A stretch of 42,404 nt of DNA, taken from the NCBI GenBank assembly GCA_027293415.1, contig JAPUFX010000066.1, positions 73,779-116,182 of the forward strand, read 5' to 3'. Both the position numbers and the translations under genes were made by a program. Position 1 is the first letter of the stretch, and each line of letters opens with the position of its first letter. Of this stretch, positions 1-9,390 are shown piece after piece. The notes below the pieces were generated by a model. That model did no database searches. It was not told where the DNA came from and saw only the letters and a list, made by a program, of their open reading frames with translations. The DNA is from Candidatus Methylomirabilota bacterium (GTDB taxonomy: Bacteria; Methylomirabilota; Methylomirabilia; Methylomirabilales; CSP1-5).

Positions 1-2
1 AC

Positions 3-233
3 CGACAGGTGGCCGAGCTCGAGGGGATCTTTTGTGAGCCAGCCTCGGCAGCCGCGGTGGCCGGTCTCATGAAGCAGTGTCGCGAGGGGAAGATCCCCCG
101 TGGAGCCCAGGTTGTCTGTATCCTCACGGGACATGGTCTGAAGGACCCAGAGGTAGCACTCACCCGTGCACCACCGTTGCAACCAGTGGAGGCGAATCTT
201 GAGGCGGTGGTCGAGGCGATGGGTCTCAATTGA
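3..233 (+). CDS. thrC: Threonine synthase, C-terminal fragment
   Basis: Only the last 76 or so codons lie in the window; the gene enters from the left edge in frame 3. The visible part carries the run EGIFCEPASAAAVAGL, then VVCILTGHGLKDPE. This is the C-terminal end of PLP-dependent threonine synthase, which converts O-phosphohomoserine to threonine in the cytoplasm. The EPASAA stretch lines the PLP pocket in this fold-type II family, and the TGHGLKDP motif is close to diagnostic for ThrC against other fold-type II enzymes such as threonine dehydratase. The lysine that binds PLP is upstream of the window. No downstream gene in the same operon is visible; tRNA genes follow after about 165 bases. 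Confidence 0.85.
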   Translation, partial: RQVAELEGIFCEPASAAAVAGLMKQCREGKIPRGAQVVCILTGHGLKDPEVALTRAPPLQPVEANLEAVVEAMGLN

Positions 234-319
234 AGGATGGCCCACTTGCGGTGGGTGAGAGCCTCCCTCGTTTTCGAGGATTATGAAGTCGAGAGCACGC
301 GTGGAAGCAGAGAAAGGGC

Positions 320-348
320 TTGACTCTCGTGGGGGCGAACGATATTTT
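320..348 (+). promoter_or_regulatory. Sigma70-type promoter for tRNA-Gly/tRNA-Cys
   Basis: A TTGACT box at 320-325 is followed after exactly 17 bases by TATTTT at 343-348. Transcription would start near 355, about 45 bases before the tRNA-Gly gene. Position and spacing support a promoter; the -10 match is only moderate. Confidence 0.5.
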
Positions 349-399
349 AAATTATGCCTGGTTTCCAGGCCGTTTTCATCTTTTGAACGTGTTTTGCGG

Positions 400-474
400 G
401 CGGGAATAGCTCAGGGGTAGAGCATCGCCTTGCCAAGGCGAGGGTCGGGGGTTCAAATCCCCTTTCCCGCTCCA
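400..474 (+). tRNA. tRNA-Gly (GCC)
   Basis: A complete cloverleaf can be folded. The acceptor arm GCGGGAA pairs with TTCCCGC at 464-470. The D arm is GCTC/GAGC. The anticodon stem TCGCC/GGCGA holds the loop TTGCCAA with anticodon GCC, and the T arm is GGGG-TTCAAAT-CCCC. The 3' CCA is encoded. It lies 11 bases upstream of tRNA-Cys and is probably co-transcribed with it. Confidence 0.96.
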
Positions 475-485
475 AAAAATATCGT

Positions 486-561
486 GGCGGCGTAGCCAAG
501 TGGCTAAGGCAGAGGTCTGCAAAACCTTTATTCCCGGGTTCGAGTCCCGGCGCCGCCTCCA
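486..561 (+). tRNA. tRNA-Cys (GCA)
   Basis: The acceptor GGCGGCG pairs with CGCCGCC at 551-557. The D arm is GCC..GGC, the anticodon loop CTGCAAA gives GCA, the T arm CCCGG-GTTCGAG-TCCCGG is intact, and the CCA end is encoded. It sits directly behind tRNA-Gly. Confidence 0.96.
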
Positions 562-1167
562 GCATTTTCCCTTGCAGTTCCAAAGAGTTATCAACCCTCA
601 GCTTCTCGCTTCCAAAGCGTTAGTGGGCCCGTGGACCGCCGTCCGGACTTGAGCCATTATCCGCAGATGCTTTGGCTGGGCTCGTCATCCGCATCAGCGC
701 AGTCCCCTGGAGTCACTACGGTTTCACTCTATGCAAGAATTTCATACGAGGGATTGGGAGAGATAAATCTTTAGTTCTGCTACACCTAACCGGATCAAAT
801 TCAAAAGACCCTGATGCACAAGATTCATATTTCTTCAGACCGATTCTCGCGGTGGCCACGTCACTCTACGTCGGAAAAAATCATCGCAGTCCTTTTCAAA
901 CCAGAGGCTTAGCCCATCACCCGTGGCGTCCTGCCCCGCATTGGCACGTCCCCTGCTGCTGGCCTGTCACTCCGGGCACAGAGGTTGATGCGAAGCGTGT
1001 CCCTGCGGGTGTTTTCATGATGAGTCGAGCGTGTCCCCGGCCCCTGAAGAATTCATTGACGCTGAAGGGGCACCCTTGTTATGAAACTCCGGTGGTCTCG
1101 TCCTCCCTGCTCCTCCGCCGCTGGGAAACGTTTACCTCGTGACTCGGAGAAGGATGGTCTTCAGAGA
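562..1167. other. Gap without a recognisable gene
   Basis: About 600 bases between tRNA-Cys and the PilX-like gene. One plus-strand open frame (672-1142) has no recognisable motif, irregular composition and no good ribosome site. I see no RNA gene and no clear terminator. The stretch may hold the promoter of the PilX-like gene, but no strong -35/-10 pair was found. Confidence 0.5.
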
Positions 1168-2337
1168 ATGAAGGGGTTGAAAAAAGAAGAGGGAATCGCG
1201 TTCGTCATCACCCTGCTGATCATGACCCTCCTTTTAGTGATGGGGACTGCCTTTTTAAGTATCTCTTCTACGGAAACCCTCATCTCCATTAACGAACGGA
1301 ACCGGTTCCAGGCCTCCCACGTGGCCGAGGCTGGGTCTGAAAGGGCAATCGCCGAGTTGAACGTCAACGGGGCGTATGCGGGGACTGGAGGGGAGCAGGC
1401 CCTCGGTTTCGGCACCTACGAGGCGACGGTGACTGACCTTCTTCCCCTTCCCGGCATCGTGGATCGGAAGCAGGTCGTCTCAATGGGGTATGTCCCGAAT
1501 AGCGCTGTACTCAATTCGGCGATGGCACAAGTTCAGGTCGACGTACAGCGCGGCTCACCATTCAAGTTCGCCATGCTCGGTATAGACTTCGTGAACTTGG
1601 ATGATCGCGTGGTGGTGGACAGTTACGACTCAGCCCAGGGGGACTATGATCCTTTGACCGCCGGAGCGAAGGGAGATATCAAAAGCAATGGCGACATCAA
1701 CCTGGATACGAATAACATCGTGAAGGGCAGTGTCCAGGCGGGGGGTGACGTCACGCTCGGGTTTGATACGAACATAACGGGCCCGATCACCGATGGAGTC
1801 TCGCCTACTACCTTCATTGCAGTGAACACGAGCTATCAACCTACCAATTCGAATGACACCGGGATCTCGCCACCCGGCGCTTATGATTCTGGAACGCGTA
1901 ATCTCTTTGTAGCCAACACGGTGACGCTTGACCCCGGCACCTATTATTTCAATCGAATCGATCTGAACGCTGGGGCGACCCTTGAGATCTCTGGCCCTGT
2001 AATTATTTACATGACTGGTCCGATACATGCAGTGGGAGGGGGGATGATCAACACGAGCAAGAATCCCACGAATCTGCTTATCTTCTCCTCTGCGTCTGGT
2101 TTCAACGCAATTGAGTTGGATGTGGGCACAGGCGAGTTTTATGGGGCCGTTTATCTTTTAGATGGCGAGTTTGACATCGATGATAGCAACTGGAAGTTTT
2201 ATGGTTCCATCATCGCGAAGGAAGTGGACATTGACGATGACGTAGAGGTCCACTACGATGTAGCGCTTGCGAAACTTTCTATCCCTGCCGGCAAGTTCCG
2301 GCCGGCGGCCGGCACCTGGAGAGAACTGTTTCCGTAA
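1168..2337 (+). CDS. PilX-like type IV pilus-associated protein
   Basis: 389 residues from the ATG at 1168. An upstream in-frame ATG at 1081 would place a non-secretory extension before the signal and is less likely. The N-terminus has a short basic leader (MKGLKKEEG) and then one long hydrophobic helix (about residues 10-30). This ends in ISSTETLISINERNRFQASHV and AEAGSERAIAEL, the PilX/PilW-type minor-pilin N-terminal pattern. Like many PilX proteins it lacks the Glu at +5 of major pilins. The remainder is a beta-rich, Asp/Gly-rich domain with repeated DINLDTNN- and DIDDDVEV-like strands, resembling the DUF7305 part of large PilX-type proteins. It is likely a membrane-anchored or pilus-tip protein of the type IV pilus or type II secretion machinery. 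No other pilus genes are adjacent, but a degraded PilX C-terminus lies at 16363-16596. Confidence 0.72.
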   Translation: MKGLKKEEGIAFVITLLIMTLLLVMGTAFLSISSTETLISINERNRFQASHVAEAGSERAIAELNVNGAYAGTGGEQALGFGTYEATVTDLLPLPGIVDRKQVVSMGYVPNSAVLNSAMAQVQVDVQRGSPFKFAMLGIDFVNLDDRVVVDSYDSAQGDYDPLTAGAKGDIKSNGDINLDTNNIVKGSVQAGGDVTLGFDTNITGPITDGVSPTTFIAVNTSYQPTNSNDTGISPPGAYDSGTRNLFVANTVTLDPGTYYFNRIDLNAGATLEISGPVIIYMTGPIHAVGGGMINTSKNPTNLLIFSSASGFNAIELDVGTGEFYGAVYLLDGEFDIDDSNWKFYGSIIAKEVDIDDDVEVHYDVALAKLSIPAGKFRPAAGTWRELFP

Positions 2338-2849
2338 GAAATAATCGCGCGATCTTCCTCATCGACATATCCTTTCCTCGCATGCAACGCAGTCCATATC
2401 GAAACAGATCACTAATTGGCGAATATCTCAGCGCCGTCCCAGACAGCCACGTCATGCTCTTTCCGAGTAGGCAGGTTTCCCAGAAGTTGCCCCCGTGCTG
2501 ATTCTCGAACCCTCATGGACACCGGATGGACTCCCTACCGCTTGACATCCCGAGCCCGGTCGGAGATACTTACGCCCCCCAGGAGACGAAGATGGAACCG
2601 GGGTGTAGGGACAGCCGCGGGCCACATCCGGGCACAGTAGACGGCGCAGCAAGCGTTCAGACGCCTTCTCGGGCGAAGCACGGCCCGCGAGGGCGTTTTA
2701 GCTACTTGCGAGAGACCTCCAAGACCACACGTAGTATGTGAGAACCGGAAGGGCACGGTCATCTACGAGTTGGAAACCACGACATGGTAGGGAGAAAGAC
2801 AGCTTGATAAAAAGACGCGGGGATCTGCCAAACCGCACGGAGGGGACTC
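2338..2849. other. Gap with one terminator-like hairpin
   Basis: About 510 bases between the PilX-like gene and the coiled-coil gene. Short open frames here overlap on both strands and show no family signature or ribosome site. The one clear structure is the hairpin at 2661-2699. The bases before it could encode a small untranslated RNA, but nothing was recognised. Confidence 0.45.
2661..2699 (+). terminator. Intrinsic terminator-like hairpin
   Basis: ACGCCTTCTCGGGC (2661-2674) pairs with GCCCGCGAGGGCGT (2683-2696) with one mismatch and one wobble around the 8-base loop GAAGCACG. It is followed by a short TTTT run. It lies 320 bases after the PilX-like gene, so it may end that transcript or an unrecognised small RNA. 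Confidence 0.5.
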
Positions 2850-3200
2850 ATGGATTATCTTGAGCAGGGCATGTCGGGCCTGACGGACCTGATGGATCGG
2901 TTCGCGAAGGAGATCCGGGCCATTTCGGAAGACGCCGTCAGCAGGGACCAGAAGCCTTCACCGGAGGACCTCCGGCGCAAAGTTGCCGAGGCCCAGGAGC
3001 GTATCGCTCGGGAAGCCACGGAGATCTTCGGTCGCCTGGAGCGCGAGTTAGAGTCTAAGCTCAACGAGATCAGGGGGATGATAGAGCGCCTGGTGCTGCT
3101 CAAGGAGCTCGTCCACTGGACGGTTGGTCACGGGAAGACCTCGTCCCGCGAGGTCACCCAGGAGCTGATCAAAGAACGGTTGAAACGAGAAAGCCACTAA
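2850..3200 (+). CDS. Small coiled-coil protein of unknown function
   Basis: 116 residues, starting at ATG 2850 behind a good ribosome site (GGAGGGG, about 5 bases before the start). The protein is almost entirely charged and helical. Heptad-like runs around residues 38-95 (EDLRRKVAEAQERIAREA, then GRLERELESKLNEIRGMIERL) predict a coiled coil. There is no signal peptide or membrane segment. I do not recognise a family. A polyhydroxyalkanoate-associated or phasin-like helical protein would look similar, but nothing specific supports that. It ends 65 bases before the 3' end of the converging acyl-CoA dehydrogenase gene. Confidence 0.65.
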   Translation: MDYLEQGMSGLTDLMDRFAKEIRAISEDAVSRDQKPSPEDLRRKVAEAQERIAREATEIFGRLERELESKLNEIRGMIERLVLLKELVHWTVGHGKTSSREVTQELIKERLKRESH

Positions 3201-3264
3201 AAAAGCATATCCAAGAGATGGTCGAGTGCTCAGGGTTTATTCATGACCCACGGTCACCGCGGGG

Positions 3265-5094
3265 CTATTGCATCGCGGATATATCGTTCTTAATAATCCC
3301 TTCTTCAAGCCACTCCGCCTCCCCTTTTAAGATTCTCTTTACAATCTTATAGACCCGTGTGTCGTCCTTATTAAAAATACTCTTTCTGAGTGACGATGCA
3401 GGCTGAATGGTTTGCTTGGCATCATGGCAAAAGAAATCGGCCAATTCTCTGGAGAGAGGCTTCTCTGTTACCTGCGCGGATGTCGCGTAAGCAGACGCCG
3501 CCGCTGCCGCATACAAATTAATGCTGGCATCCACAAATTTCTTCAGCAGCAGCTGTTTATGCTGCAGGGCCGTCTGATAGTACATGGTGCCAAATACAGC
3601 GAGTCGAGTCAATTGCCGGGCCATTTTTTGCGTATGTTGAGAGCCCGAAAAAGGATTAACCCCCCGTACTAACATTTTGGCATAATAGGAAACAGCGGAT
3701 GCTTTCTCACTGACCCTCCCGTATTTCAGATTTATACCGTGCTTAAAGTATTCTGCAAGACATTCCCTCGCAATCCACATTCTCATTATCTCGCTCGTGC
3801 CTTCCCAGATAAGATTAATTCGCGCGTCTCTCATCATCCGTCCGACCGGCATCGGCAGTTCGTTATGGCTTATCAGCGAATACGTCGTTTCAAAACCGCG
3901 GCCCCCTCGAATTTGAAGAAGATCATTTACGGAATCCCAAAGCCATTCAGTCGCAAGGATCTTTGCGGCGGCTGATTCCAACCGCACATCTTGCTTTGAA
4001 TCGACCCCCACTCCGGTCATCTTGACGATTCCTTCAAGTGCTAATGTACGAGCAGCCATACGGACGATTTTCTCTGAGATTAATCCGTGCTCGCCGATCG
4101 ACTTTCCCCACTGCACTCTCTCTTTTGCCCACAAGCGGCTGAACCATAAGCACCTTTTCAGCGCGCCGAGACAGGCAGCCGGGAGGGTCAGCCGTCCGAT
4201 CGTGAGCGTAGTTAACGCGATTTTTAATCCATCGCCTTCGTGACCAAGTAAATTGTCGGTAGGCACGTATACGTGCGAGAAATCGAGGGCGCCGTTATAA
4301 ATCGCCCTGACTCCCTCAAACCTGAGCCGTGCTAGGACCTTGCACCCATCCGTCTTCGTCTCAACAATAAAAGCACCGAAGCACTTTTCAGCACCAGAAT
4401 TATGAAGTTCCTCTGGATCGTCTACAATTCGTGCAACAACCACCAAAAGTGTAGCTAAGAATTCGTCATTATTCTTCGGAGCATTTGTCGTATAGAGTTT
4501 TCTCCCATTCAAGCGGTACCCAACGGTCTTTCCATCTTTTTTGACCCGTACTGCATATGTGAGGATTCCAGATATATCGCACCCTGCTGTCTCCTCGGTC
4601 AACGCGAAACCGGAGATTTCGCCATTGGCCAGACGCGGCAATAATCGTTCCTTTTGTTCGGGATTGCCGAATTGCTTTAATGGTTCGGGAACCCCGATCG
4701 AGTTGTGGGCGGAAAGAAGGGCGGTCAGAGAGGCATCGTATCCTCCCAAAAGGACGCCTATGTGGTGGTAATCGGACTGGGATAATCCCTGTCCGCCGTA
4801 GGATACGGGGATTTTGATGCCGAAGGCTTTCATCTTCTTCAAGTCAGAGATTAGTGCGTCTGAGATCTCTCCTTCTTTATCGATCAGCTCCGGATCAACT
4901 TTGTCAATGAGAAACTGTTGGAGTGTATTGAGAAAGGATTGCGCTTGGTCGCTGGGTTCGGGGTAATGGAGAGGAAATGAGGTCGACCTCACCTCAGCTT
5001 CAAAGAGACCAGCAAGGAAACCTTCGTGCTTCTTCCGTTCACGAGAAGCTTCTGCGACATCGAGAGATTGATCTAGGGTTAACTTCTTTGCCAT
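3265..5094 (-). CDS. Acyl-CoA dehydrogenase (FadE-type)
   Basis: 609 residues, an FAD-dependent dehydrogenase that introduces the first trans-2 double bond in fatty acyl-CoA. The domain order is typical. A helical N-terminal domain contains KIPVSYGGQGLSQSDYH. The beta-domain contains GFALTEETAGCDISG, where the TEE..AG..S run contacts FAD and substrate. The C-terminal helical domain contains QIRGGRGFETTYS, and RMMRDARINLIWEGTSEIMR carries the putative catalytic base Glu431. About 150 extra C-terminal residues form a long helical tail, as in VLCAD/ACAD9-like or long FadE forms, which favours long-chain substrates. It is transcribed divergently from the thiolase operon across a 710-base gap. Base composition is lower in GC than in the translation genes downstream. 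Confidence 0.9.
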   Translation of the reverse strand: MAKKLTLDQSLDVAEASRERKKHEGFLAGLFEAEVRSTSFPLHYPEPSDQAQSFLNTLQQFLIDKVDPELIDKEGEISDALISDLKKMKAFGIKIPVSYGGQGLSQSDYHHIGVLLGGYDASLTALLSAHNSIGVPEPLKQFGNPEQKERLLPRLANGEISGFALTEETAGCDISGILTYAVRVKKDGKTVGYRLNGRKLYTTNAPKNNDEFLATLLVVVARIVDDPEELHNSGAEKCFGAFIVETKTDGCKVLARLRFEGVRAIYNGALDFSHVYVPTDNLLGHEGDGLKIALTTLTIGRLTLPAACLGALKRCLWFSRLWAKERVQWGKSIGEHGLISEKIVRMAARTLALEGIVKMTGVGVDSKQDVRLESAAAKILATEWLWDSVNDLLQIRGGRGFETTYSLISHNELPMPVGRMMRDARINLIWEGTSEIMRMWIARECLAEYFKHGINLKYGRVSEKASAVSYYAKMLVRGVNPFSGSQHTQKMARQLTRLAVFGTMYYQTALQHKQLLLKKFVDASINLYAAAAASAYATSAQVTEKPLSRELADFFCHDAKQTIQPASSLRKSIFNKDDTRVYKIVKRILKGEAEWLEEGIIKNDISAMQ

Positions 5095-5805
5095 TGGTCC
5101 CCGTTCCCTCGGCTAGGAGGGCGCCGAGCTATGCAAAGTGATATCTAATATTTTTGGTCACAACACGAGATACAAAGTATGCAAGAAATGGACCCATGAC
5201 CGGAGTCAGGTTTTGCCGGTTGGGCCTGTCCGTCACACCGGTTCAGAACCGTCTGCGTCTTTTCCCTCAGTTGACTAAGCACCTGTAAAGTGTGAGCGGG
5301 CCATGATCTATTGCCGAGACGTGTCCTGTGGATGAGTGGGGTCACACCACGGATCACGTGAATGAAGATGGGGGGAGGCGAGCAAAATCGTCCTGTTTTA
5401 TTTGGCCTCGTTCTTGCACAAACCCGCATAGGGACAGTGTTTTTAGGGGCGGAGCGCTGGGAGGTTTGATCCACATCCACCATCCCGTGGATTACCGGCG
5501 GGATCCCGTGGGCCGAGACGTGCCGCAAGCAGGTCAGCAGTCGCAGGACCGGATGCCGATGCAAGACGGTCGCCCGGGCAGGCGTGATGCCGCTTGCCCC
5601 CCACACGATTTACCCCGCCAGGTGCCCTGCTCCTGCCGCGCGGTGAAGGGCAGCTTTCCGGGATGTTTTTCATATGGCACTGTACAGTGGTGAGCATCTC
5701 CCGTGGGAGCAATCGAGTCATGAAGACCATGCTTGCAGACGGCACGCGATATACCGGTGGAAAAAGATGCACTGGCATGATCGCCATTTTATCTAAGGGG
5801 AACGA
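5095..5805. other. Divergent intergenic region of the beta-oxidation island
   Basis: About 710 bases separate the minus-strand acyl-CoA dehydrogenase from the plus-strand thiolase, so it should hold promoters in both directions. No convincing -35/-10 pair could be fixed. It contains a perfect 12-base palindrome (5678-5689), listed separately. The open frames on both strands here show no family signature. Confidence 0.45.
5678..5689. promoter_or_regulatory. Perfect palindrome, candidate operator
   Basis: CACTGTACAGTG is a perfect 12-base palindrome about 115 bases upstream of the thiolase start. A second short inverted repeat, CTCCC-GT-GGGAG, lies at 5698-5709. Position suggests a repressor site, for example for a TetR- or GntR-type fatty-acid regulator, but no regulator is encoded next to it and the assignment is an inference. 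Confidence 0.3.
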
Positions 5806-7137
5806 ATGAGAAAAGTAGCGATCGTCGATGGTTTTCGGACTCCATTTTGCAAAGAAGGGACGCAGTTTCAGGATCTTGAGGCGGATTTTCTCGGCGCTTT
5901 GACAGTGCGGGAAATCGTAAAGAGATTCGAAAACTGGAATGTACAGCCTACGGTTGTAGATCGCGTCATTGGGAGCAATATTGCCACTCCGCCCCATGCC
6001 CCGAACATCGCCCGAGTCATGGCGGTCAAGGGCGGCTTGCCGGTCTCTATCCCGGCGGATACGCTCGGGAAGAACTGCGGCTCGGGAGTAACTGCAGTTC
6101 ACTACGGCCGTCTTTGGATTGAATCAGGATCCGCCGATACGATCCTAGTCGTGGGCGCGGAATCCATGAGTCGGATTCCGTTCTTCTACCAGCCTGTGGT
6201 AACGCAATCCTTCAAAGATCTGGTGGGCGCAAGAACTCCCTTCGCGAAGTTGAAACCAATCCTTAAGTTATATGCACAACTGTTTCGCTTCTGGCATAAA
6301 GCTTACCAGCCGATCATCGGCTTAAAGCTGGGACTCACAGATCCCACGTGTGATCTTATCATGGGCATCACTGCTGAAAATCTAGCAAAAGATCCCAGCT
6401 TTGGGATTACCCGTCACGATCAGGACACGTTTGCCCTTCGGTCGCACCAAAACGCATCACAAGCACAAGAAACGATCTTTACAGAAGAAATCACTCCCGT
6501 GTTCGTCCCGACGCAAAACGGGTACGCGTTCGTTGATGTTGATAACGGCGTTCGCAGTAATCAAACCATGGATGCACTGGGAAAGCTCAAACCTTTCTTT
6601 GATACAAGGCACGGCACGGTAACCATAGGAAATTCCTCTCAAGTGACCGACGGTGCTGCCAGTATCCTGCTGATGGTAGAGGAGAAGGCCCAGAGTCTCG
6701 GACTACCGGTTCTCGGATACGTTGGAGAATATGAAGATATCGGCTTTGATCCCAGTCGAATGGGATTAAGCCCGGTAGGAGCCATCGCGAAGGTCTTGCA
6801 GAAAACCAAATTGTCGCTGGATGACTTTTCCGTGATTGAGTTAAATGAAGCCTTTGCCGCACAGGTGCTGGCTTGTGTTCGTACAATGGAATCGGATGCA
6901 CTGATGCACAAATGGTTCGGAACATACGGTTTCGATAAAGCGCTGGGGAAGGTTGTCGACACCGCTCTCAATCCTCATGGGGGGGCAATTGCGCTCGGTC
7001 ATCCAGTGGGGGTGTCGGGCGTGCGCCTCATCATCACCACGCTTCGAGAGATGAAGAGGCGTGAGGAGACAAGGGGCCTCGTGAGCGCATGCATCGGCGG
7101 TGGTCAAGGCGTCGCCATGATTGTGGAAAGGGAATAA
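5806..7137 (+). CDS. Thiolase, beta-oxidation beta subunit (FadI/FadA-like)
   Basis: 443 residues, starting at ATG 5806 after AGGGGA. It cleaves 3-ketoacyl-CoA with CoA to give acetyl-CoA and a shortened acyl-CoA. All three thiolase signatures are seen. The nucleophilic Cys91 lies in LGKNCGSGVTAVHYG. His399 lies in GGAIALGHPVGVSG. Cys429 lies in SACIGGGQGVAMIVE. NEAFAAQ, the other conserved active-site loop, is also present. The length exceeds the 390-residue FadA type and matches the longer FadI type. The stop is followed after two bases by the start of the multifunctional alpha subunit, so the two are translationally coupled and presumably form the alpha/beta beta-oxidation complex. Confidence 0.92.
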   Translation: MRKVAIVDGFRTPFCKEGTQFQDLEADFLGALTVREIVKRFENWNVQPTVVDRVIGSNIATPPHAPNIARVMAVKGGLPVSIPADTLGKNCGSGVTAVHYGRLWIESGSADTILVVGAESMSRIPFFYQPVVTQSFKDLVGARTPFAKLKPILKLYAQLFRFWHKAYQPIIGLKLGLTDPTCDLIMGITAENLAKDPSFGITRHDQDTFALRSHQNASQAQETIFTEEITPVFVPTQNGYAFVDVDNGVRSNQTMDALGKLKPFFDTRHGTVTIGNSSQVTDGAASILLMVEEKAQSLGLPVLGYVGEYEDIGFDPSRMGLSPVGAIAKVLQKTKLSLDDFSVIELNEAFAAQVLACVRTMESDALMHKWFGTYGFDKALGKVVDTALNPHGGAIALGHPVGVSGVRLIITTLREMKRREETRGLVSACIGGGQGVAMIVERE

Positions 7138-7139
7138 CC

Positions 7140-9299
7140 ATGGAATGGGCGTACCGACATTTCAAAACACGCCTACTCGATAATGACATCTGCATTGTCG
7201 GATTCGATTATCAAGGGAAGTCTGTCAATGTATTGACGTCCGAAGCATTAGAGGAAATTAAGGCGATTGTGCATGATGTGACAGCGGATGAACGTGTCAA
7301 GGGGATGGTGCTGGTAAGCTTGAAAGATTCGTTTATTGCCGGTGCGGATATCAATGAAATATATGAAATGACGGATATTGATGGGTGCAAGAAACTCGTG
7401 ACGGAGACACATACGGTCTTCGGTGAGATTGAAAACTCGAAGAAACCGTGGGTGGTCGCGATCGATGGGTTGTGCCTGGGGGGTGGGCTCGAACTCGCAC
7501 TCGTATGTCATTGGCGGGTCGCCACGGATAATGGCGTCTTTGGACTCCCCGAGGTCAAACTGGGTATCATCCCTGGTTTTGGGGGCACGCAACGCCTTCC
7601 TCGACTGATTAGCCTGCCGGATGCCCTCGACCTTATCACGAGCGGAAGAAACGTGTACGCCTATCCGGCCCTGAAGCGTGGCATTATTGATGATGTCGTG
7701 ACGAATCAACGGGGCGAAAGAACGATCGATACCGTCGACAGAGAGGCGTTTGTTGGCGTTGCTATCGAAAGGGCTCTGACACTTTGTTCAAAAAGGGGTC
7801 TTAAAAGGAATCGAAGGACACCCCTGCTACAGAACATTCTTGGATGGCCGGGAGTTCGGGACCTGATCACCTTCAAAAAGGCGCGAAGCATGGTCACGGC
7901 ACGCGTCAAGAACTGTTATCCCGCCCCCTTGAAGGCATTGGACGCGGTCCAGGCCGGACTTCGCATGTCTGTTCAGAGGGCATGCCTAGAAGCCGAGATG
8001 CCTCACCTGCTTGAGCTTGTTGTCTCGCGGTTGTCCAAGGATCTGATCGAGGTTTTCCTGTCGACTCAAAAGACGAAGAATCAAAACATGGGGCCATCAT
8101 TTTTCGACCCCGCAAAGCATACCATCGGCGTTCTCGGTGCTGGGTTAATGGGCTCGCAGATTGCTGGAGAGATTTCCGATAAAGGATTTGGAGTGCACCT
8201 TAAAGATCTCGAGCCGAAATTTCTCTGTGACGGCATGAATAGAATAATAAGAATGAAAAAGGAGGACGTAGCAAAAAGAATTATCAATAAGCCAGAGTGT
8301 GAACACCGCATGTTACGCATACATCCCTCACTGTCTTGGGACGATTTTAGGTCCACTCCGTTCGTGATCGAGGCAATCAAGGAAGTTCTCACATGGAAGC
8401 AAAAGGCCCTTGAGGAATTTGAAGAAGCTGCACCCACGGATGCAATTTTTGCCACGAACACCTCTTCGTTTATGATTTCAGAGGTTGCTGAGAAAGCCAG
8501 ACATAAAGAACGTTGTGTGGGGATGCACTTTTTCAACCCTGTCCGAAAGATGCAACTGGTGGAAATTGTGAGATCCGATTCTACCTCGGCTCAGGCCCTT
8601 GCCCACGCATATGAACTTGGCAGCATTATGGGGAAAGTACCGCTCGTCGTTCGGGATGGTCCCGGTTTCTTGGTGAATCGAATCTTGTCCCGGTATTTGA
8701 TAGAGGCAGTGCTGCTTGTGGCCGAGGGCGTCTCGATTGCAGACGTCGACAAGGCGGCTGAAAACTTTGGCATGGCGATTGATTCTGGGCGCAGCATGGG
8801 GCCCCTGGCGCTCATAGATTATGTTGGTGTGGAGACAGCCGTTCATGTCCTTTCATCTCTGAAAAAGTTGGGAGATCGGATTGTGGTACATCCTTTGATA
8901 GAAGGTATGGTTCCCCAAGGGCAAAGACCTCTGACGTTCTGGAAACAAGGCAAAGAGAATGACGAAGTGAGAAAACTGCTCAAAGAGCAATATGCGGGGC
9001 CGCAGCGGTCAGTGTCGACAGAAACATTGATCAAGCGCTTGATCCTTCCAATGAGAGACGAAGCGCTTCGCTGTCTTGAGGAAGCAATTGTAACGGAACC
9101 GTGGCAGGTTGATCTTGCTATGCTATATGGAGCTGGATTTCCGGCGTTTCGCGGGGGACTTCTGAAAGAGATGGCACGCGAAGGGGTGGATCACACGCGA
9201 GCAGACCTCGAAAGCCTAGCAGCGGACCATGGAGATCGATTCCAACCCTGTGACTCTTTTAAAGAGGCTGAAAATGTCTTGTCCGCGTACAAACATTGA
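7140..9299 (+). CDS. Fatty-acid oxidation complex alpha subunit (hydratase / 3-hydroxyacyl-CoA dehydrogenase)
   Basis: 719 residues from ATG 7140, two bases behind the thiolase stop, with GGAAAGGGA as ribosome site. The N-terminal third is a crotonase-fold enoyl-CoA hydratase. It shows the oxyanion and catalytic regions FIAGADINEI, IDGLCLGGGLELAL and FGLPEVKLGIIPGFGGTQR, with both expected Glu residues. The NAD-binding dehydrogenase begins near residue 327 (GVLGAGLMGSQIA). It has the catalytic-His motif VGMHFFNPV and the loop FATNTSS, followed by two C-terminal HCDH helical domains (DGPGFLVNRIL, later MLYGAGFPAFRGG). It performs the second and third steps of beta-oxidation. The organisation with a FadI-like thiolase fits the FadJ/FadI or trifunctional-protein arrangement. 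Confidence 0.92.
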   Translation: MEWAYRHFKTRLLDNDICIVGFDYQGKSVNVLTSEALEEIKAIVHDVTADERVKGMVLVSLKDSFIAGADINEIYEMTDIDGCKKLVTETHTVFGEIENSKKPWVVAIDGLCLGGGLELALVCHWRVATDNGVFGLPEVKLGIIPGFGGTQRLPRLISLPDALDLITSGRNVYAYPALKRGIIDDVVTNQRGERTIDTVDREAFVGVAIERALTLCSKRGLKRNRRTPLLQNILGWPGVRDLITFKKARSMVTARVKNCYPAPLKALDAVQAGLRMSVQRACLEAEMPHLLELVVSRLSKDLIEVFLSTQKTKNQNMGPSFFDPAKHTIGVLGAGLMGSQIAGEISDKGFGVHLKDLEPKFLCDGMNRIIRMKKEDVAKRIINKPECEHRMLRIHPSLSWDDFRSTPFVIEAIKEVLTWKQKALEEFEEAAPTDAIFATNTSSFMISEVAEKARHKERCVGMHFFNPVRKMQLVEIVRSDSTSAQALAHAYELGSIMGKVPLVVRDGPGFLVNRILSRYLIEAVLLVAEGVSIADVDKAAENFGMAIDSGRSMGPLALIDYVGVETAVHVLSSLKKLGDRIVVHPLIEGMVPQGQRPLTFWKQGKENDEVRKLLKEQYAGPQRSVSTETLIKRLILPMRDEALRCLEEAIVTEPWQVDLAMLYGAGFPAFRGGLLKEMAREGVDHTRADLESLAADHGDRFQPCDSFKEAENVLSAYKH

Positions 9300-9390
9300 C
9301 CGCGGACCATGCCCCAATGTAAAGGATGTATTTGTCGGTTGATTCTTCCTACATTCCCTGAAGGAGTGGAGGAGGGGAGCCCGAAGGTCG

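Noticed and set aside
672-1142. 156-codon plus-strand open frame
   Set aside because: No ribosome site, no family motif and an irregular residue mix; it looks like chance.
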